A DNA stretch of 64,000 nucleotides from Marvania coccoides (GCA_963854735.1 OY978107.1:503501-567500); one strand, 5' to 3'. Positions 11,068 to 22,769 are shown, counted from the first letter of the stretch. Notes: generated by a model not told the origin, from the sequence alone. Numbers and translations are program-made.

Positions 11068-11920
11068 TTAAAACAGGCAAACTGGTCCCCATCGGTTGTT
11101 GCAGCTGGGGGTTTTAAGGGCACTTGCATATGCGACAGCGTTACGCGAGTATCGGCACCTTAGACTGAGGTTATACCAAGCACACGAGTTGCGCACTCTT
11201 GAAGCACACCTGCATTTCAACGTAAATATATGAATGTCAAAAGGTACTTTCGTTTTTTTGTGCCTAGTCTGAGATTTCTTCACTTACGTGAGGAGATTGT
11301 TTGAGCAGCCACAGTTTTTGGTTGAGAAGAAACAATTTCCTTGAAAACATTTGTCATGCGCTTTGCAGCACACATCCATGTCGTCAATTGGAGCCCTCGG
11401 TCCAGACCTGCCGGCACCGCACCACCTTCCTGCGTAAGGGGCGGTAAAAATGCACACGAATGAATGTTGGAAGTTTAGGATTGATTATTGTGCTTGGGTT
11501 TCTCATTGGTCGTAACTCTTGCAAAACAGTGCGATTTCAAGGCCGACAGGACAGCAAGCACTTGTCCCATTGTCGTTTCTTTAAAATACAACTTGCTGGA
11601 ATTGAAGTAATGTATTTGATTGCTTACCATAGGATGTGGTAAGGGCAATGAAGCGAGCTGAGCGGGGACTGACCATCCCGTATGCCTTGCGAATCTCGCT
11701 GTCAGTCATGTTCTCATACTTCTTCGGCTTTGGCACGCTGCAAAAAATAATAATGGGGGGCATATTCAAACATCTGGTGGCATCTCTATTTTTGCAGATT
11801 CACCAATAGAAGTATTTAAATGTGGGATTTCTCTTACGTGTGGCCCTCCTCTTTGGCGTTGGCAAAGGGGATGCAGAGCAAAAGCCCCAAAAGAACAGTG
11901 AAGACGAGTGACAGCCTCAT
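11068..11920 (-). CDS. secretory phospholipase A2
   Basis: This is a predicted secreted, calcium-dependent enzyme that hydrolyses the sn-2 ester of phospholipids. The 158-residue protein is built from four exons: 11920-11838, 11737-11628, 11429-11288 and 11209-11068. The first exon encodes a clear signal peptide. The calcium loop YGRWCGAG is at residues 64-71, and the catalytic motif DVCCKAHDKC is at 83-92, with His89 and Asp90. Many cysteines follow (NCGCSNN, then single cysteines), as expected for a disulfide-rich sPLA2. Size and signal peptide match the small secreted PLA2s of plants and algae, where they act in lipid signalling. The loop splits between exons 2 and 3. Identification is strong because both family signatures are intact. 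Confidence 0.88.
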
Positions 11921-12208
11921 TTCTCCTGCGCAAACAGATGCAAGTCAGAGCAAGAGATGTATTCTCAGCAGTTTGCCTGATCTATTGCCTTGTAAGACGT
12001 AAGGGGCAAATAAACTCGGCCTGGCTTGACGAGTTCTCCTACCTGCGGCGCTTTAGAGAGTGCTGTAATGAACTATTAAAAGTTTTTTTGGGAAGATATT
12101 AAGCGTGTGATGGTTTTGGCAGGGGAATCATTCCGGCAGGGGAATGATCGATCGCCAATAAAGATCGCATTACGCCAAAATTACACGAACCACGCAAAGC
12201 AGGTCCTA
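11921..12208. promoter_or_regulatory. upstream region of the phospholipase A2 gene
   Basis: This is 288 nt between the PLA2 start and the 3' end of the carotenoid-oxygenase-like fragment. It should hold the PLA2 promoter. No specific element was recognised. Confidence 0.3.
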
Positions 12209-12741
12209 TTATGTGGTGGAGATTTCTTCATCGGTAACAGGACGAAAATAAAGAGGAAACTGAAGCTGTGCATCCTTCAGCACGCTTTGGAGGGCACGCA
12301 CGTGCCGTGAAAGCAGCTGGTGACGGCGTACGGTTGTCAAATCCCCGGTGAGAAAGTTGTCGCGAGGAATTTTCCCGAGGGTGCGCAGCGTGGAAGGGTC
12401 AAACTCGATGGTTCCAGCCACAGTCTCGGTGGCAGCCCACATGTGGCCACCCTGCAATAAACCCTGATTTGAATGCCCCGCCGTTGCCGTTTAAATTCCC
12501 CATTTTGGTACTTGGAACGCTTCCTTATTTATCTTCAATATTTTCCCCTAGCTTAGAACTCAGTGCAATGGTTCATGCCTATCCCACTTCCTTTCTCAGA
12601 GCTAGCTCAGCCATATCCGCGCTCTCCACAATGTTCGTCCGCTTCACGATTAGGCCGACTCCAATCCTCCTCATAATGCCATTCTTCTCCAGCTGCGACC
12701 ACCAACGCAGCGTTTCCAAGCCATGAATCAGCCTCGATAGT
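12209..12741 (-). pseudogene. carotenoid cleavage oxygenase-like fragment
   Basis: Two joined segments (about 12741-12588 and 12451-12209) give a ~130-residue stretch. Its centre reads RTNIVESADMAELALRKEGG and then HMWAATE...IEFDPSTLRTLG. This resembles the middle of carotenoid cleavage dioxygenases, where an N-T-N segment, a G-x-L/MxAxxE strand and DP-x-TLETLG follow one another. The family normally exceeds 450 residues and needs four metal-binding histidines spread along it. Here neither the N-terminal third nor the C-terminal half is present, and the frame stops soon after a position equivalent to the T-A-H-P motif. Only 50 nt separate it from the ALKBH2 stop. I read it as a truncated relic; a diverged short gene of other function is possible. 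Confidence 0.4.
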
Positions 12742-12792
12742 CTTCAAGAGCCGATTTTTCAAAGAAATTTAGCTACGCATGTATAAAGAAAA

Positions 12793-13680
12793 TCAGGGTA
12801 CCACATTTCGAAACGTCAAATTTATCCTTGCACTGTCCACGCCCCTCCTTTTCGGCACGGCGTGCATCCAGTTCTGCTGCACCGTCCCCCGCATGACCAG
12901 CAAATCCCCGCTTTGCAGCGCAAACACAAATTTTTCCGACCGGTCGCTATTTCTCCGAAAAAGAAAGTCTCTGGTGGCGCCCAGCGACACCGAGGCGATC
13001 GTTGGCTCTGCACCGTACTCCTTTTCGTTGTCAGAATGCCAGCTCAAGCTGTCGGCGCCGTCCCGATACATGTTGAGCAAACAGCTGTTGAAGCGACAGC
13101 CAGCCGCCGCCTCAACTTTTTCCTACATTTAGACGGACGTGGAGAATAGTTAAATTTATGCGGTGTTTATAGGAAAATATTCGAATTATAAAATGGGATC
13201 GAATAATAATAGTATTGATTAATTTCATACCTTGATGAGGGCTACAAGTTCATGAAAAGGAGCAGGAGTGTGCTTTGTGCCGCTGTACGTGTAGGAGAGC
13301 TGCTCGCTGCTGGCTTGGTAGTCGGTCAGCCGCGGCTGCATCATTTTCCTCCCCATCACCGTCACCTCCCGCTGTTTCCAGTCTATTTCCTTGAGCAAGC
13401 GCTCTAAGTAGAGGGGCGCTGCGTCCTGTATGGCAAAAATTCAAGAGATATGAGCTGTATTTTTTTAAGGTGACGCAAATCGACAGTATGCAAGTACACT
13501 AGGCAAGAATGGTCTCACCAGGAGCTGGGGCTGGTAGAGCAGCTCAGCGCCGTCGCCAAGAGCGGTGATACCTGGCTGTCCAGGAGTTGGCTTAGAAACA
13601 GCGCTGCCGCTTCTATGCACTGCAGTCTTTGCAGCAGAGGATTCTGTGGCGGAAGCGTCCAGTTTGCGCTTGGGAGCCAT
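12793..13680 (-). CDS. ALKBH2: AlkB homologue 2-like 2-oxoglutarate/Fe(II) DNA repair dioxygenase
   Basis: The enzyme would directly demethylate alkylated bases (1-methyladenine, 3-methylcytosine) in DNA, using Fe(II) and 2-oxoglutarate, in the nucleus. Three phase-0 exons (13680-13519, 13425-13231, 13122-12793) give 228 residues. The Fe ligands are His148 and Asp150 in WHSDNEKEYG and His206 in NWMHAVPK. The 2-oxoglutarate-binding arginines are Arg218 and Arg224 in ARINLTFR. The LNMYRDG and VSLGATRDFLFR segments are typical of the ALKBH2/3 subgroup. A basic, nuclear-signal-like MAPKRK opens the protein; an upstream in-frame ATG at 13716 is possible. It is divergently arranged, with 299 nt, against the DUF3783-like gene. 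Confidence 0.9.
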
Positions 13681-13979
13681 GGTTCGAAGCGATCGGGAGA
13701 ATTGACGACACCACATTTATGAAATGGACGAGGCAATCACGCGTAGCGCAGCGCATGCATCGAGATATGATTTAATTGATTTTTTTCAATCCATTTATGA
13801 TTTAAATTATCATAAAATCGTCGTGTGTCCTCGACATTTCAAAAGTGAATGGCTTCGTTCCAGCTTTATTTATTTTCAGCTGACCAATAATGCTGACATT
13901 TACTCGCCAATTCACATGCCTTCGGGCGGGGTCGGGGGGGGGTAGGGGAAGAAATCTCAGCCTGCCAAAATTGTCTGCA
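13681..13979. promoter_or_regulatory. divergent promoter region, ALKBH2-like / DUF3783-like genes
   Basis: This is 299 nt between two outward-facing starts. A G-rich run lies at about 13924-13948. No TATA box was recognised; the promoter role is inferred from orientation. Confidence 0.4.
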
Positions 13980-14974
13980 ATGAGAACTGTCAAAACTGGC
14001 GCTTTGATCCCTCAGAACCCCGCTCCCAAAGAGAAATCTAGAACGGTCGTTGCAGACCCGTCGGCGGTCCAGGAACTGGCCAGCGTCCCTGCCTGCGGCC
14101 CTCGGGTGAGAAACAACGCCGCTGCCTTGGAAAAAGCAAATAAAGATTTTAATTGCTTCTAACATCCATCCACAACACTGCAGGGAATCTTGCTGTTTGG
14201 GCTGACTGCGGAGGAGTCTCAGACGGTCGTGCAGTGGCTGGCAGCGGTTGAAAAGGAGCTGCCAGTTGTGAGTTTTAGTGGCAGCAGCGGTCGCAGCGAC
14301 TTAACCGTGGAAGAGGCGCTCAGCTACATCCAATCTGAGCCTCCTTCAACCGCTCCGGCGTGTTCAGACGTTAGCCAGCCAGTGGTACTGTTCAGCGGAC
14401 TAATTGGTGAAGAAATTATGGGTCTCCTCGAAGCTTGGGAGCCTTTCACTGGTTGAGTGTCATGTCAATGACAATTTAAAGTTATTTTTTACTATTAATA
14501 ATAGCCTTTTTCACCACTGTTTTCGTCTCCCTCAAGAATCAGCAAGCTATTTTTTATCTTTGCTTTTTCTTTGCCTTTTTTGTTCTTTAACAGATTTCTA
14601 TCAAGCTAATAATACTATTTCCCCCCTTTCTCTTTATCTCAGAAATGCCATGCCCGGCCTCTGCTTCGGTTTCAGCCAGCATTCTGCAGCGGAATTTACA
14701 AGGGTTGCTAATGGACGTCATTCGAGCCAACGCCTCTCCTTCCCCCTCCTCCAAGAGCGAGTTCACCGTGATGGGGAAATCCGGGTCGGTGCAGGTGGCA
14801 AAACCTGAAGATTTGAAAAGCACAGTGCAGGAGGCGGTGGCGAAACAGCGGCAGCGACGGCGTAAAGAAAAGGCAGAGGCGCCTGTTGACGAAGCGGACG
14901 CCGTGCTGGGTTCGTTAAGAGCTGGGAAGCGCCGCGGCGAGTCAGATACGAAACCTAGTAAAGGATTTCAGTGA
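13980..14974 (+). CDS. DUF3783-like conserved protein
   Basis: This is a 241-residue protein from exons 13980-14105, 14184-14451 and 14643-14974, all in frame. The middle exon starts GILLFGLTAEE and ends with VVLFSGLIGEEIMGLLEAWE. The pattern of a short beta strand (V-V-L-F-S-G), then E-E-x-x-x-L-L-E-A-W, then a predicted Pro/Ala segment and a C-terminal helix resembles the DUF3783 domain. Two related LFGL / LFSGL strands suggest an internal duplication. The C-terminus is basic (QRQRRRKEK) and disordered. The function is unknown. The family resemblance is from memory of its consensus and is only moderately sure. Confidence 0.6.
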
Positions 14975-15271
14975 GAGAGAGAAAGCGCGGGAGCCAACTC
15001 TAAAAGGTGGCAACAACAATGAGTATTTTGGGACAATGAGTATTTTAAGTTTTTTTAATTAAAAAATAAAGCAATTTACAAGGCTTGTTACAGTGCTGCA
15101 TCACCCTTCCAAACCACTCGCCCACAGCGCAAATTCTGATTAATCACAAAAACATTCGCAGCTCGATTTCGCTCTGCAGAGTCTCTTCTCAGCACAAAAG
15201 GCACGATTATATCTCGATCACGCGTTTGACCGCTGTCAAAGCCAAAGTTTCTCTTAAATCTGCCATCAGCA

Positions 15272-15791
15272 ATGGACGTCGACGGCGGCAGAGCTCCCAC
15301 GGTGAAAAAGGGCCGAGGCTTCGGCGACGCCATGGACATGGACGACAGAGCGCGGGGGGACTATGACAGTCTGCCAGCAGAAGGACGGGCCGGCAGCACC
15401 ACAGGCCCTGCCAAGTGTAAGAAAAAAATATCATTTTTTCATTTTTCATCAACACCCTTTTTTTTCTCCACCAAAAACTCAATTATTCCGGTTTTTTCGG
15501 GCTGCAGCTATTGAGGGTTGGGTCATCTTCGTGACTGGGGTGCACGAGGAGGCGCAAGAGGAGGATATCCACGACGCTTTTGCCGAGTATGGGGACGTTA
15601 AAAATATCCACCTCAATCTGGACAGGCGGACCGGCTTCGTGAAAGGGTACGCGCTGGTGGAGTACGAGACGAAAGAGGAGGCGCAGGCGGCGATAGACGC
15701 GCTGAATGGCAAAGAACTCCTCACGCAGGTGATCCAAGTGGACTGGGCCTTCACGGGAGGACCGACTGGAGGCAGGAGAGGGGGAAAGTGA
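15272..15791 (+). CDS. Y14: exon junction complex RNA-binding protein Y14 (RBM8A)
   Basis: Y14 pairs with Mago nashi in the exon junction complex that is deposited on spliced mRNAs. Two exons, 15272-15416 and 15508-15791, give 142 residues. After an acidic N-terminus ([17 protein letters not shown]), a single RRM follows at about residues 50-130: [19 protein letters not shown], then [20 protein letters not shown] (the RNP1-equivalent stretch), then [13 protein letters not shown]. The spacing and these blocks are those of plant Y14. The C-terminus is a short Gly/Arg tail. The gene ends 128 nt from the convergent SCYL2-like gene. Heavy intron use in this window fits the presence of a full exon junction complex. 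The identification is secure. Confidence 0.95.
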
Positions 15792-15919
15792 AGGAGGAAC
15801 TAGTAATTGACTAGAGCGTTCCTTTGCTCTCTTTTACAACAGATTTTTGTTTAATTGACGGAAATTTTAAGGCAAAATAAAATTATGAAGGAAAATAAAC
15901 TAAATGAGCATGATTGAGT

Positions 15920-18898
15920 TCAAATCAACGAGTGCTGCACCTGGCCCGCTCCATTCTGCTGCGGTTTATTGTCGGAATGCTGCAAAGCCAAGTCGTCAAA
16001 AGGATCAAAGGCCGCAGAAGGAACAGCTGCTGCGGGACGCGCTGCCATGGCTGCGCTGCTCGACCACATCGCCGCCAGCGGGTCGGACGCAGTTGAGGTC
16101 TTTGCAGCGGGAGCTGGAGTGTAGCTGTGAGCAAAAGCTGGCTTTGGCGGGGAAGGCTGCGAAAAAATCTGCGGCTGCTGCTGTTGCGGCGGCGGCGGCA
16201 TGGGCCACGCAAAAGGATCCGACTCGGGGGCAGCGCGAGAAGAAGGAATAGGCGCTGGAGAATAATAAAGATTACTACTCGCCTTTCCACCAAATGGTAC
16301 CGCTGCCGCTGCTGCTGCTTCCCTGCTAGGCATTGCAACCCCGCCGCCACCACCAAAGCCAGAATGCTGCCCTCTCGCTGCTGTCGGCGTTGCCCCGTTG
16401 CTGCTGGTAGCGGGGCTGTTCCTTCCGCTGGCAAATGCCGCCTCGCCCCCCACTGCCCCGTCTTGCCCGCCTCTGGCCTTCTCCACGAGACTCACGATGT
16501 CGCGAATTGTTTTCGCGGTCGTGGCAAATTGGGAGCTGGTCAGCGTGGGGACCACCAGAAGCGGCGCAATGGTGGGCAGCACCCGCTCCGCCGCGAGTTT
16601 CGCTCCCCACTGCTTTGCGAGCGCTTCGCCCAGCCCCAGAACGCACATTGCAGTGGGAGCAGTTTTATCTACCGCTACGCAGGTTGTGGCTGTCTTCAAC
16701 ATCGTTTCCGCGTCCGCAACGTCCACGCGGTGTGCTGCTGCCGCCAGGGCTCTGAATGCGGCCACCCGCACGGCTGCGGCGGTGGTGGAAAGGCAAGTGG
16801 CGTGTACCGCTGGCAAAATTTGCTGTTTTAGGGCTTCGTAATCTAAGCCCTGCGCCAGCGCTGCCACCTGCTTGAGAGCGTCCTCTTGGCACGCGGGGTC
16901 GCCCTTTTCCAGCGCCCGTACCTGCAATGGCGCGAGATTAGACGAAAAATAAGGAACTTGTCTAATAGTATTTAATTTTATTAGCAAAAGACCTTTTATA
17001 TCAAGTGATCAAGTAGTTTCATTAGTAATAAGATTCCCAAAGTCATCCCGTGGGCCACGTTCAAAGCTGAACAACAGTATGAGCGAAACAAACTCACCAG
17101 CAGCTTGGGCACAAGGTCTCCAGCAGCTCCACCGCCGCCGCATTTTCCGCTGCCGCCAGCGATGGCATGCAGCAGCGGCGCAGACTGCGTCAACTGCAGC
17201 AGCGCGCCACCCGTGGCGGTCTCCAGCAACGGCCGCAGCACAGGCAGCGTGACATCCCGAAACTCCCCTGGACTTTGAACTTTTAATATCGTCATCACTG
17301 CCGGCAACGCTGCCGCCTGCAGTTCAGGGTTGCGCAGCTCGCCGAGCAGCGGGGGGAGCACCCGGTACAGCAGCACCCGCCGGTCAAAGTGCGCTGCTAG
17401 GGCCGGCAGGTCGTTCAGGAACGCCGCCCGCTGCTGCAGGTCTCGCTGCAAGAAAGTGTCCAAAAACCTCAGCGCCCGCAGGTGCACGTCGCCCATGAAG
17501 AAAGAGGACCCAGAAAAGGCGGCGATGGGGGGTCGCGCCTCGGGTGCAGGGGCCAGCATGGGTCGCAGCGTGCTTTCTAGTGCATGGGGAATTCCCGGCA
17601 GATCTGTCAAGGCAATGCCGCGAATGCGGCTCTCATACTCTATTAACGAGCAGTAGACAGGCAGGAACGGTCGGTGCGCGAACAGTTCGTACGCCACGAG
17701 CGCCAGGGAAAAGACGTCCGCTGCTGGGAGTGCCGCCACCGGCTGCCCTGTTGCGATGAGTTCAGGGGCGGCATAGGCCAACGGCGGGGTTAAAGAAGGC
17801 CCCAGCGGGGAGGGATCTTGCTCAGAGTAGTCGTAGCTGTTGCCGGCGGACGCGTGCACGCCCACTGGGGCTGCGAAGCCGAAGCCGGCGAGCTTCCATG
17901 CTCCGGAGCGGGTGAGCAGAATGCTGGTGGGGCTGACTGCGCGGTGCACGATGGCGGCGTCGTGGTGCAAGAAGTGCAGCGCTTCTGCGTTGGTAAAATT
18001 GAGAAAGAGAAGAAGACGTAATTTTCAGCAGAGGGGGAAAAAAGTTTCATTTGCGATGGGATAACTATGAAAAAAGATTGGCATTTTGGGGGGGATAGTA
18101 TTAGATATTAATATATAAACCCTTTGAAAAACATGACTAAACAAACCTGCAATCTGGCCCAGCCCAGCCTTGGCCTCCAGCTCCGAGGGCTGCGCCGACT
18201 GCAGCTCCCTGCGCGCCTCTGCAGGCAGCCGCTCCCCGCCGTGCACCACGTCATCCAGCGAAGCAAACACCGGCTCCGTCAGAAACACCAGCTGCGTGCG
18301 CGTCTCCTCCAGGGGGTGCACCAGCCTCACCACGCCAGGATGTTTTAATCTCGCCAGATGTTGCACGTCCTTTTTGCACAGCTCTATCAATGAGTCCAAC
18401 CGACGAGCGCCGATGCGGGAGTTAGAGGCACCGGCGGTAAGCGCGCGTTTATCCAGCACCCATGCGCTCACGACCGGGTGAGGGGCGCCTTCTTTTTTGC
18501 TGCGTGCCAGGTAAATGGACCAGACTGGGCCGCAGGTGGCAGTAGGGTTGGGCTCAACGTGGTAATTGAGCAGGCACTCGGCACCTGAAAAGATAAAACA
18601 AAGAAGGGGAATGGAGGTAGATTAGCAACAACAAAAACATTCCGTCCCGCCCTGCGGAGATTTTTCTTCTGTCTTGATTCTTAGCAACTAAATTGCTTGG
18701 TTTGGTGGGTATATTGCACCCCCTCAACGATCTCTCAATGAACGAGGAAAATAAAGCATAAAAAAACTTGCCTAGCACGCCGTGAATGACTTCTGCCGTA
18801 AACGCCTTTGAAACTTTAGTGGCAGCTTCTGCGGTCTTTTTGGTGGCAGCGCCGAGCGCTGCGGTGATAGTGTCGAGGTGCCACGTTCCACCTTTCAT
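15920..18898 (-). CDS. SCYL2: SCY1-like pseudokinase (SCYL2 type), clathrin-vesicle trafficking
   Basis: SCYL2 proteins bind clathrin and adaptors and act in trans-Golgi/endosome sorting. Four exons (18898-18772, 18584-18147, 17984-17098, 16921-15920) give 817 residues. The N-terminal ~300 residues are kinase-like but catalytically degenerate: the HRD loop reads HRAVSPTSIL and the DFG position reads GFGF, while APEL is kept. HEAT-like helical repeats follow (e.g. LLGELRNPELQAAALPAVMTIL). The C-terminus is a Gln/Pro/Ala-rich tail with DPFDDL-like motifs of the kind that bind adaptor complexes. The first intron has a GC donor (G|GCAAGT), and the frame closes only with it. Overall order and the MKGGTWHLDTITAA opening support the SCYL2 subgroup. 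Confidence 0.85.
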
Positions 18899-19274
18899 TC
18901 TGTGGGTCCGTCAACACCGAAATTTGCGAGGATTTTAAGGACTCTTGTGATCGCAGGTAGTCATTTGACTTCGCCAGGCAGCCTGGTTTTATGTTATCAT
19001 GTCCATAATGACCCTCTTTTTTAAATCCGTACTTAAAATAATAGAATTTAAAATAAAATGTCGTGGCCTAAGACGTTTTGAAAAAAATTACACGGGAAAA
19101 CACGTTTGAAGCACTACTCTGAGCCGCTAAAATAGCAAATTCAATATTAAAGAATTATTGTGAAACAACCCAACATTGCTAATCTTTCCAAAAACCCTCT
19201 CGCCAACCAGTCATTCAAAAGATCGGGCGGGGGCATTGGGCAGCTTTATAGGGCTCTTTCTTTTTCTATATATA
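18899..19274. promoter_or_regulatory. upstream region of SCYL2-like gene, 3' flank of AKINbetagamma
   Basis: This is 376 nt of AT-rich DNA. It lies upstream of the SCYL2-like ATG and downstream of the AKINbetagamma stop, both on the minus strand. No specific element was recognised. Confidence 0.35.
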
Positions 19275-21308
19275 TCACAACAGCATGAACGCAGCCACGT
19301 CGCTCAGCGAAATCACGCCCTCCACGCGCCGAGTGTCAGGGTGCACCACGACCACCCGCCTCACGCCCGGCAACGCCAGCCGCTCAACCACAAATCGCAG
19401 AGCATCGTGAGAGGTGCACACGTGCAGCCGCTGCCTGTTCGCCGCCGCCACAATCTCGTGCAGCGACGTGGTGCTGCTGTTGGGGCTGTAGCGCTGTTGG
19501 GGGGAGGCGGAGGCGGGGGAGGGAGACAGCTGCGGGTTGGCTGCTGCCGCCGCTTCCGCAGCTAAAACCAGGGCTTGCCCCACTGTGACGTCCTCAAACT
19601 GCAGCCGGCTGTAGGCGTTACCCTTGGCCAGCATGGTGATGTCCGAGCGCGCGTAAATATCCACCAGGGCGCCATTTTCGTCAACCACCGGTAAACAACT
19701 CATTCCAGCGGTCAGCAGCAGCCCCAGCGCGTCTGTGAGCGGCGTGTCCTGCCGCACAGAGACGATGGGCGCAATGCGACGGGTGTCTCGCCGCTCAGCG
19801 CGCGCAGGCGACGCGCCGTTCCTCTCTTCCGCAGCTGCCGCCACCGCCACCGAGCTGTCAGGCGCCCAGGTGCCCACAGGCAGCGAGTGCAGGGGCTGGG
19901 ACAGCAGCGGGAGGGAGGCAAGGGACGCGCGAAAATGCCGCATCAGGCAGGCCAGTACTCCAGCCAAGCTGGCGGTGTGCAAGGCCAGCGGCCCACTACC
20001 GTCCACACTTCCCTCTCCTTCCACCCCAGAAGGCCCCGGTTGCAGCACCGGAGCCATGCTGCAGTGGTTGTCGTACATGGTGCGCACCACCTGCGCCAGG
20101 CTGTCGCTAGGCGACACGTACACCAAAGGTTTTGGCGGCCGCCCCTCCGCCGCCAGCTCTTCTCTCAGCCCTCTGATGGTGTGCTGGTCCATCTCCGCCT
20201 CACTCATGGGGTTGCTGCTGGTGCTGACCATACTGCGCAGCCGCTGCAGCGTCGCAATGAAGTCGGAAGCCGATACAACGCCCGCAATGCAGCCGCCCTC
20301 ACAGTCGTACAGCGGCGCCGAAGCGAGCCCCTGTTCGTTCAGCGCGTGGAACGCCTGCCGCAGCGGCAGATCGATGTCCAGCAGCACCACTTTGCCGCTC
20401 TCCGGAATCAGCTCGTACGCGGTGTGGTGCGTCAAAAATTCCTTGATTTTCCGACGGGTGAAGACTGGCTCATCCACCTGCGCTGCAATCGCCGGAATCA
20501 CGCCGTCTGCGGGGGAAGCATTTGCGGGCGTGCCCGCCGCGACTTCCATGGCTGCAGGAGGGTATGGGGACGGCGGCGTGGGGGGGCTAGGCTGGTGGTT
20601 GATTGGCGGAATGACAGGCGCAAGGTCGTGCGGAGGAGAGACCGGCGGTGCTGCTGCGTGCGAGGTCTGCGCGTGGCTGTGCGTCTGCAGCTGCGAGTGC
20701 AGCGCCCCCACGGTGTGGCTGCAGAAAATTTTCATGATGACCACGTTAGTAGAACTCTTAAATTGAATATGACGATGACTGAAAAAGTGCTGAGATGCTG
20801 TTGTTCTCACCTGGGCTCTGGCTTGCGAACAAACAGCCAGTTGTTGACGTTGCCGAGAGGGTCTGGCATGAAGGGTTGGGTCTCGTCATGCCGCCACTCC
20901 CCATCCACAATGAATTTATACTGGTGATAGCTGCAAAAGAAGAGGGCGGCGAGCGGTGAGTTTTTTCCCTTCAGGTTGGCGTAAACCGAAGAAAACACAA
21001 TTTCGCTGCGTTCTCACCCTGTCGGAAGGTGGACAACTACCGAAAACGTGCCAGTCTGGCCCTCCACGGGCATCATCGGAACTGTTTCTACCCATCGAGT
21101 GAATGAGCCGCAAAGATGCACCTAAAAATAGGCAGCGGGCGATTGACGGTGAGCAATAATACACTGCAGTACCAGGGATGCATGCTTCCATGACCCCCCC
21201 AAGCAAAGAGCAGCCCCGCAGGAAAAAACAGGGATGACATGAAAACATCGAAAGCACCTGGCTCCCCCCAAACCGCCAAATGAATTTTGTGGGCACAAAT
21301 AATGACAT
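19275..21308 (-). CDS. SNF4: AKINbetagamma / SNF4: CBM48-CBS regulatory subunit of SnRK1
   Basis: This is the energy-sensing regulatory subunit of the plant SnRK1 kinase, a fusion found in the green lineage. Four exons (21308-21258, 21121-21018, 20930-20811, 20718-19275) give 572 residues. Residues 8-92 form the CBM48 glycogen-binding-type domain: [38 protein letters not shown], then VNNWLFV. A Pro/His-rich linker follows. The rest holds four CBS repeats, the first beginning [33 protein letters not shown] (shown here as [12 protein letters not shown] then [13 protein letters not shown]), and the last ending [19 protein letters not shown]. The domain order equals that of Arabidopsis SNF4. The linker is longer than usual. 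The identification is secure and is the strongest single marker for Viridiplantae here. Confidence 0.93.
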
Positions 21309-21663
21309 GATCGATTCGATCTAGGTCAATGTATGCACATATTGTTTTGTTCCTCGATGCTCGGCAAGATGGGAAAAAAAAAACCAACTTAAAACTCTTC
21401 ACCAAACTACGCTACCGGGGTGTCGAGCATTTCCACATGCCGATCTGTCCACTGGACAATAAAAAATTAATAAATGACGTTTTTAATTTCATTTTTGCCG
21501 CCTCCGACACCTTTTCGTCCGCTTTTTTCATTTTTCAGGATTTTTTTTTACATGCTGTATGTTTGTTCAAAAAGTGCTAGTACACATCATGCATAGTACA
21601 CAGATACTCTCGTCTCTCTTGGCTCTCCATGCCCACGCTCCTCTCCTTACATTCAAAACTCAG
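21309..21663. other. intergenic: AKINbetagamma promoter side and BSD2-like 3' flank
   Basis: This is 355 nt of mostly AT-rich sequence with a T-rich run near 21541-21550. Nothing further was recognised. Confidence 0.35.
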
Positions 21664-22450
21664 TCACGTTGCCCGCCGGCCACTGCCGCCGCAGTATTCA
21701 CACTGGCACCGCCCGCTCCCCTTGCACCTGCAGTAATGAACACCCAATGTGAGCTGCACACATTTCGGGCTAGCAAAGAACGCAATATGGGAGCAAAATA
21801 AGAAGAAACGTTTGTTCTTTTTGTTACCGTGGGCATCGATTCGTTTTGATCCAGTCGCTGTCATGCATTGACGACGATTCCGCCCCAGACATCATTGTCG
21901 ACAGTTTATTGAACGCGTGCTTCACGGAGTTCATCTTGGCGACCTTTTGTGGGGCCAGAATTCCGGAACCTTCGCAGGCAGAGCAGACAGCATAACCGGT
22001 GCCCTTACAGGCCACGCAATACGCCGAACTCCGGTCGGATCCCAGCAGCGAGGCAGCCTGCACACCGAAGAAGCGCTGAGAGTCACCCTCCGAAACATCA
22101 GCGCAGAAAAAACAGATGAAACTCACGTTCTTGAGCAAGGTGTCGGCGAGCGACGTCAGTTTGCTCGAAGACTCCTGTGTATAGAGGGAAGCGCCGTGCG
22201 TGCGGCCGAATCGAGTGAAAAAACGTGTTTGCAATGTTCTGCTGGGTGAAATGTGCAATGGCGAGAGCGAAAAGCAAGGGTTTTTGAGTGCGAAAGGCTC
22301 TCTCACCTTCCCACCCAACGCCATGCACCTCTGTGGCAGCCGTTCCCGCGGTGTTCGTCGTGTCGTTAGCGATGGGATCATCCGGGGGTGGCTCCCGAGG
22401 CTCTGCGGCCGCATTGAGCAGGCCAAAATGTGCTGGCAGCAAACATCCAT
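21664..22450 (-). CDS. DnaJ-type zinc-finger protein (BSD2/PSA2-like)
   Basis: Proteins of this group are small chaperones or thiol-disulfide factors of plastids; BSD2, for instance, assists Rubisco assembly. Four exons (22450-22307, 22174-22127, 22057-21828, 21727-21664) give 161 residues. Two pairs of Cys motifs of the CxxCxGxG kind are visible: CVACKGTG and CSACEGSG, then CPRCKGSG and CEYCGGSG. About 45 residues lie between the pairs, longer than in BSD2 itself. The last two motifs are split by the final intron. The N-terminal ~60 residues are basic and Ser/Thr-rich without acidic runs, so could be a transit peptide. Assignment to a particular member (BSD2, PSA2, LQY1) cannot be made from sequence alone. 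Confidence 0.78.
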
Positions 22451-22769
22451 GTTTTTTTTTGTTTTTTTTCGTTTGTTGTCGTATGTGGGTATGTCTTGGC
22501 GTTTCGAGTTTATTTTTAGTTTTTAAATAATATCACTTTACTGGCATATGGCATTTCCAAAAATTAAAGCTTCTTTTTTCAAAGAAACTCAATTTTGGTT
22601 CATTTCCCTCGTTCTGTAGCACATTGTTCTTAAATTTTATTGCATTTCGTTCATCACACTCACATCTACTCTGAACAGGCGCCACACACCAATTTTTTGT
22701 AGCTGGTTCGTTAATCAAATTAACCCTCCTCTAATAATGCATAGGATTTAATAATAGCACAACTCAGGC
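22451..22769. promoter_or_regulatory. divergent promoter region, BSD2-like / CDPK-like genes
   Basis: This is 319 nt of AT-rich DNA between two outward-facing starts, with T-rich runs at 22450-22470. The promoter role is inferred from orientation. Confidence 0.35.

Noticed and set aside
15920..18898. active protein kinase
   Set aside because: HRD and DFG are both degenerate (HRAVSP, GFGF) and the domain order is that of SCY1-like pseudokinases.
19735..20927. long + strand ORFs opposite AKINbetagamma
   Set aside because: The minus strand encodes conserved CBM48 and CBS domains; these are shadows.
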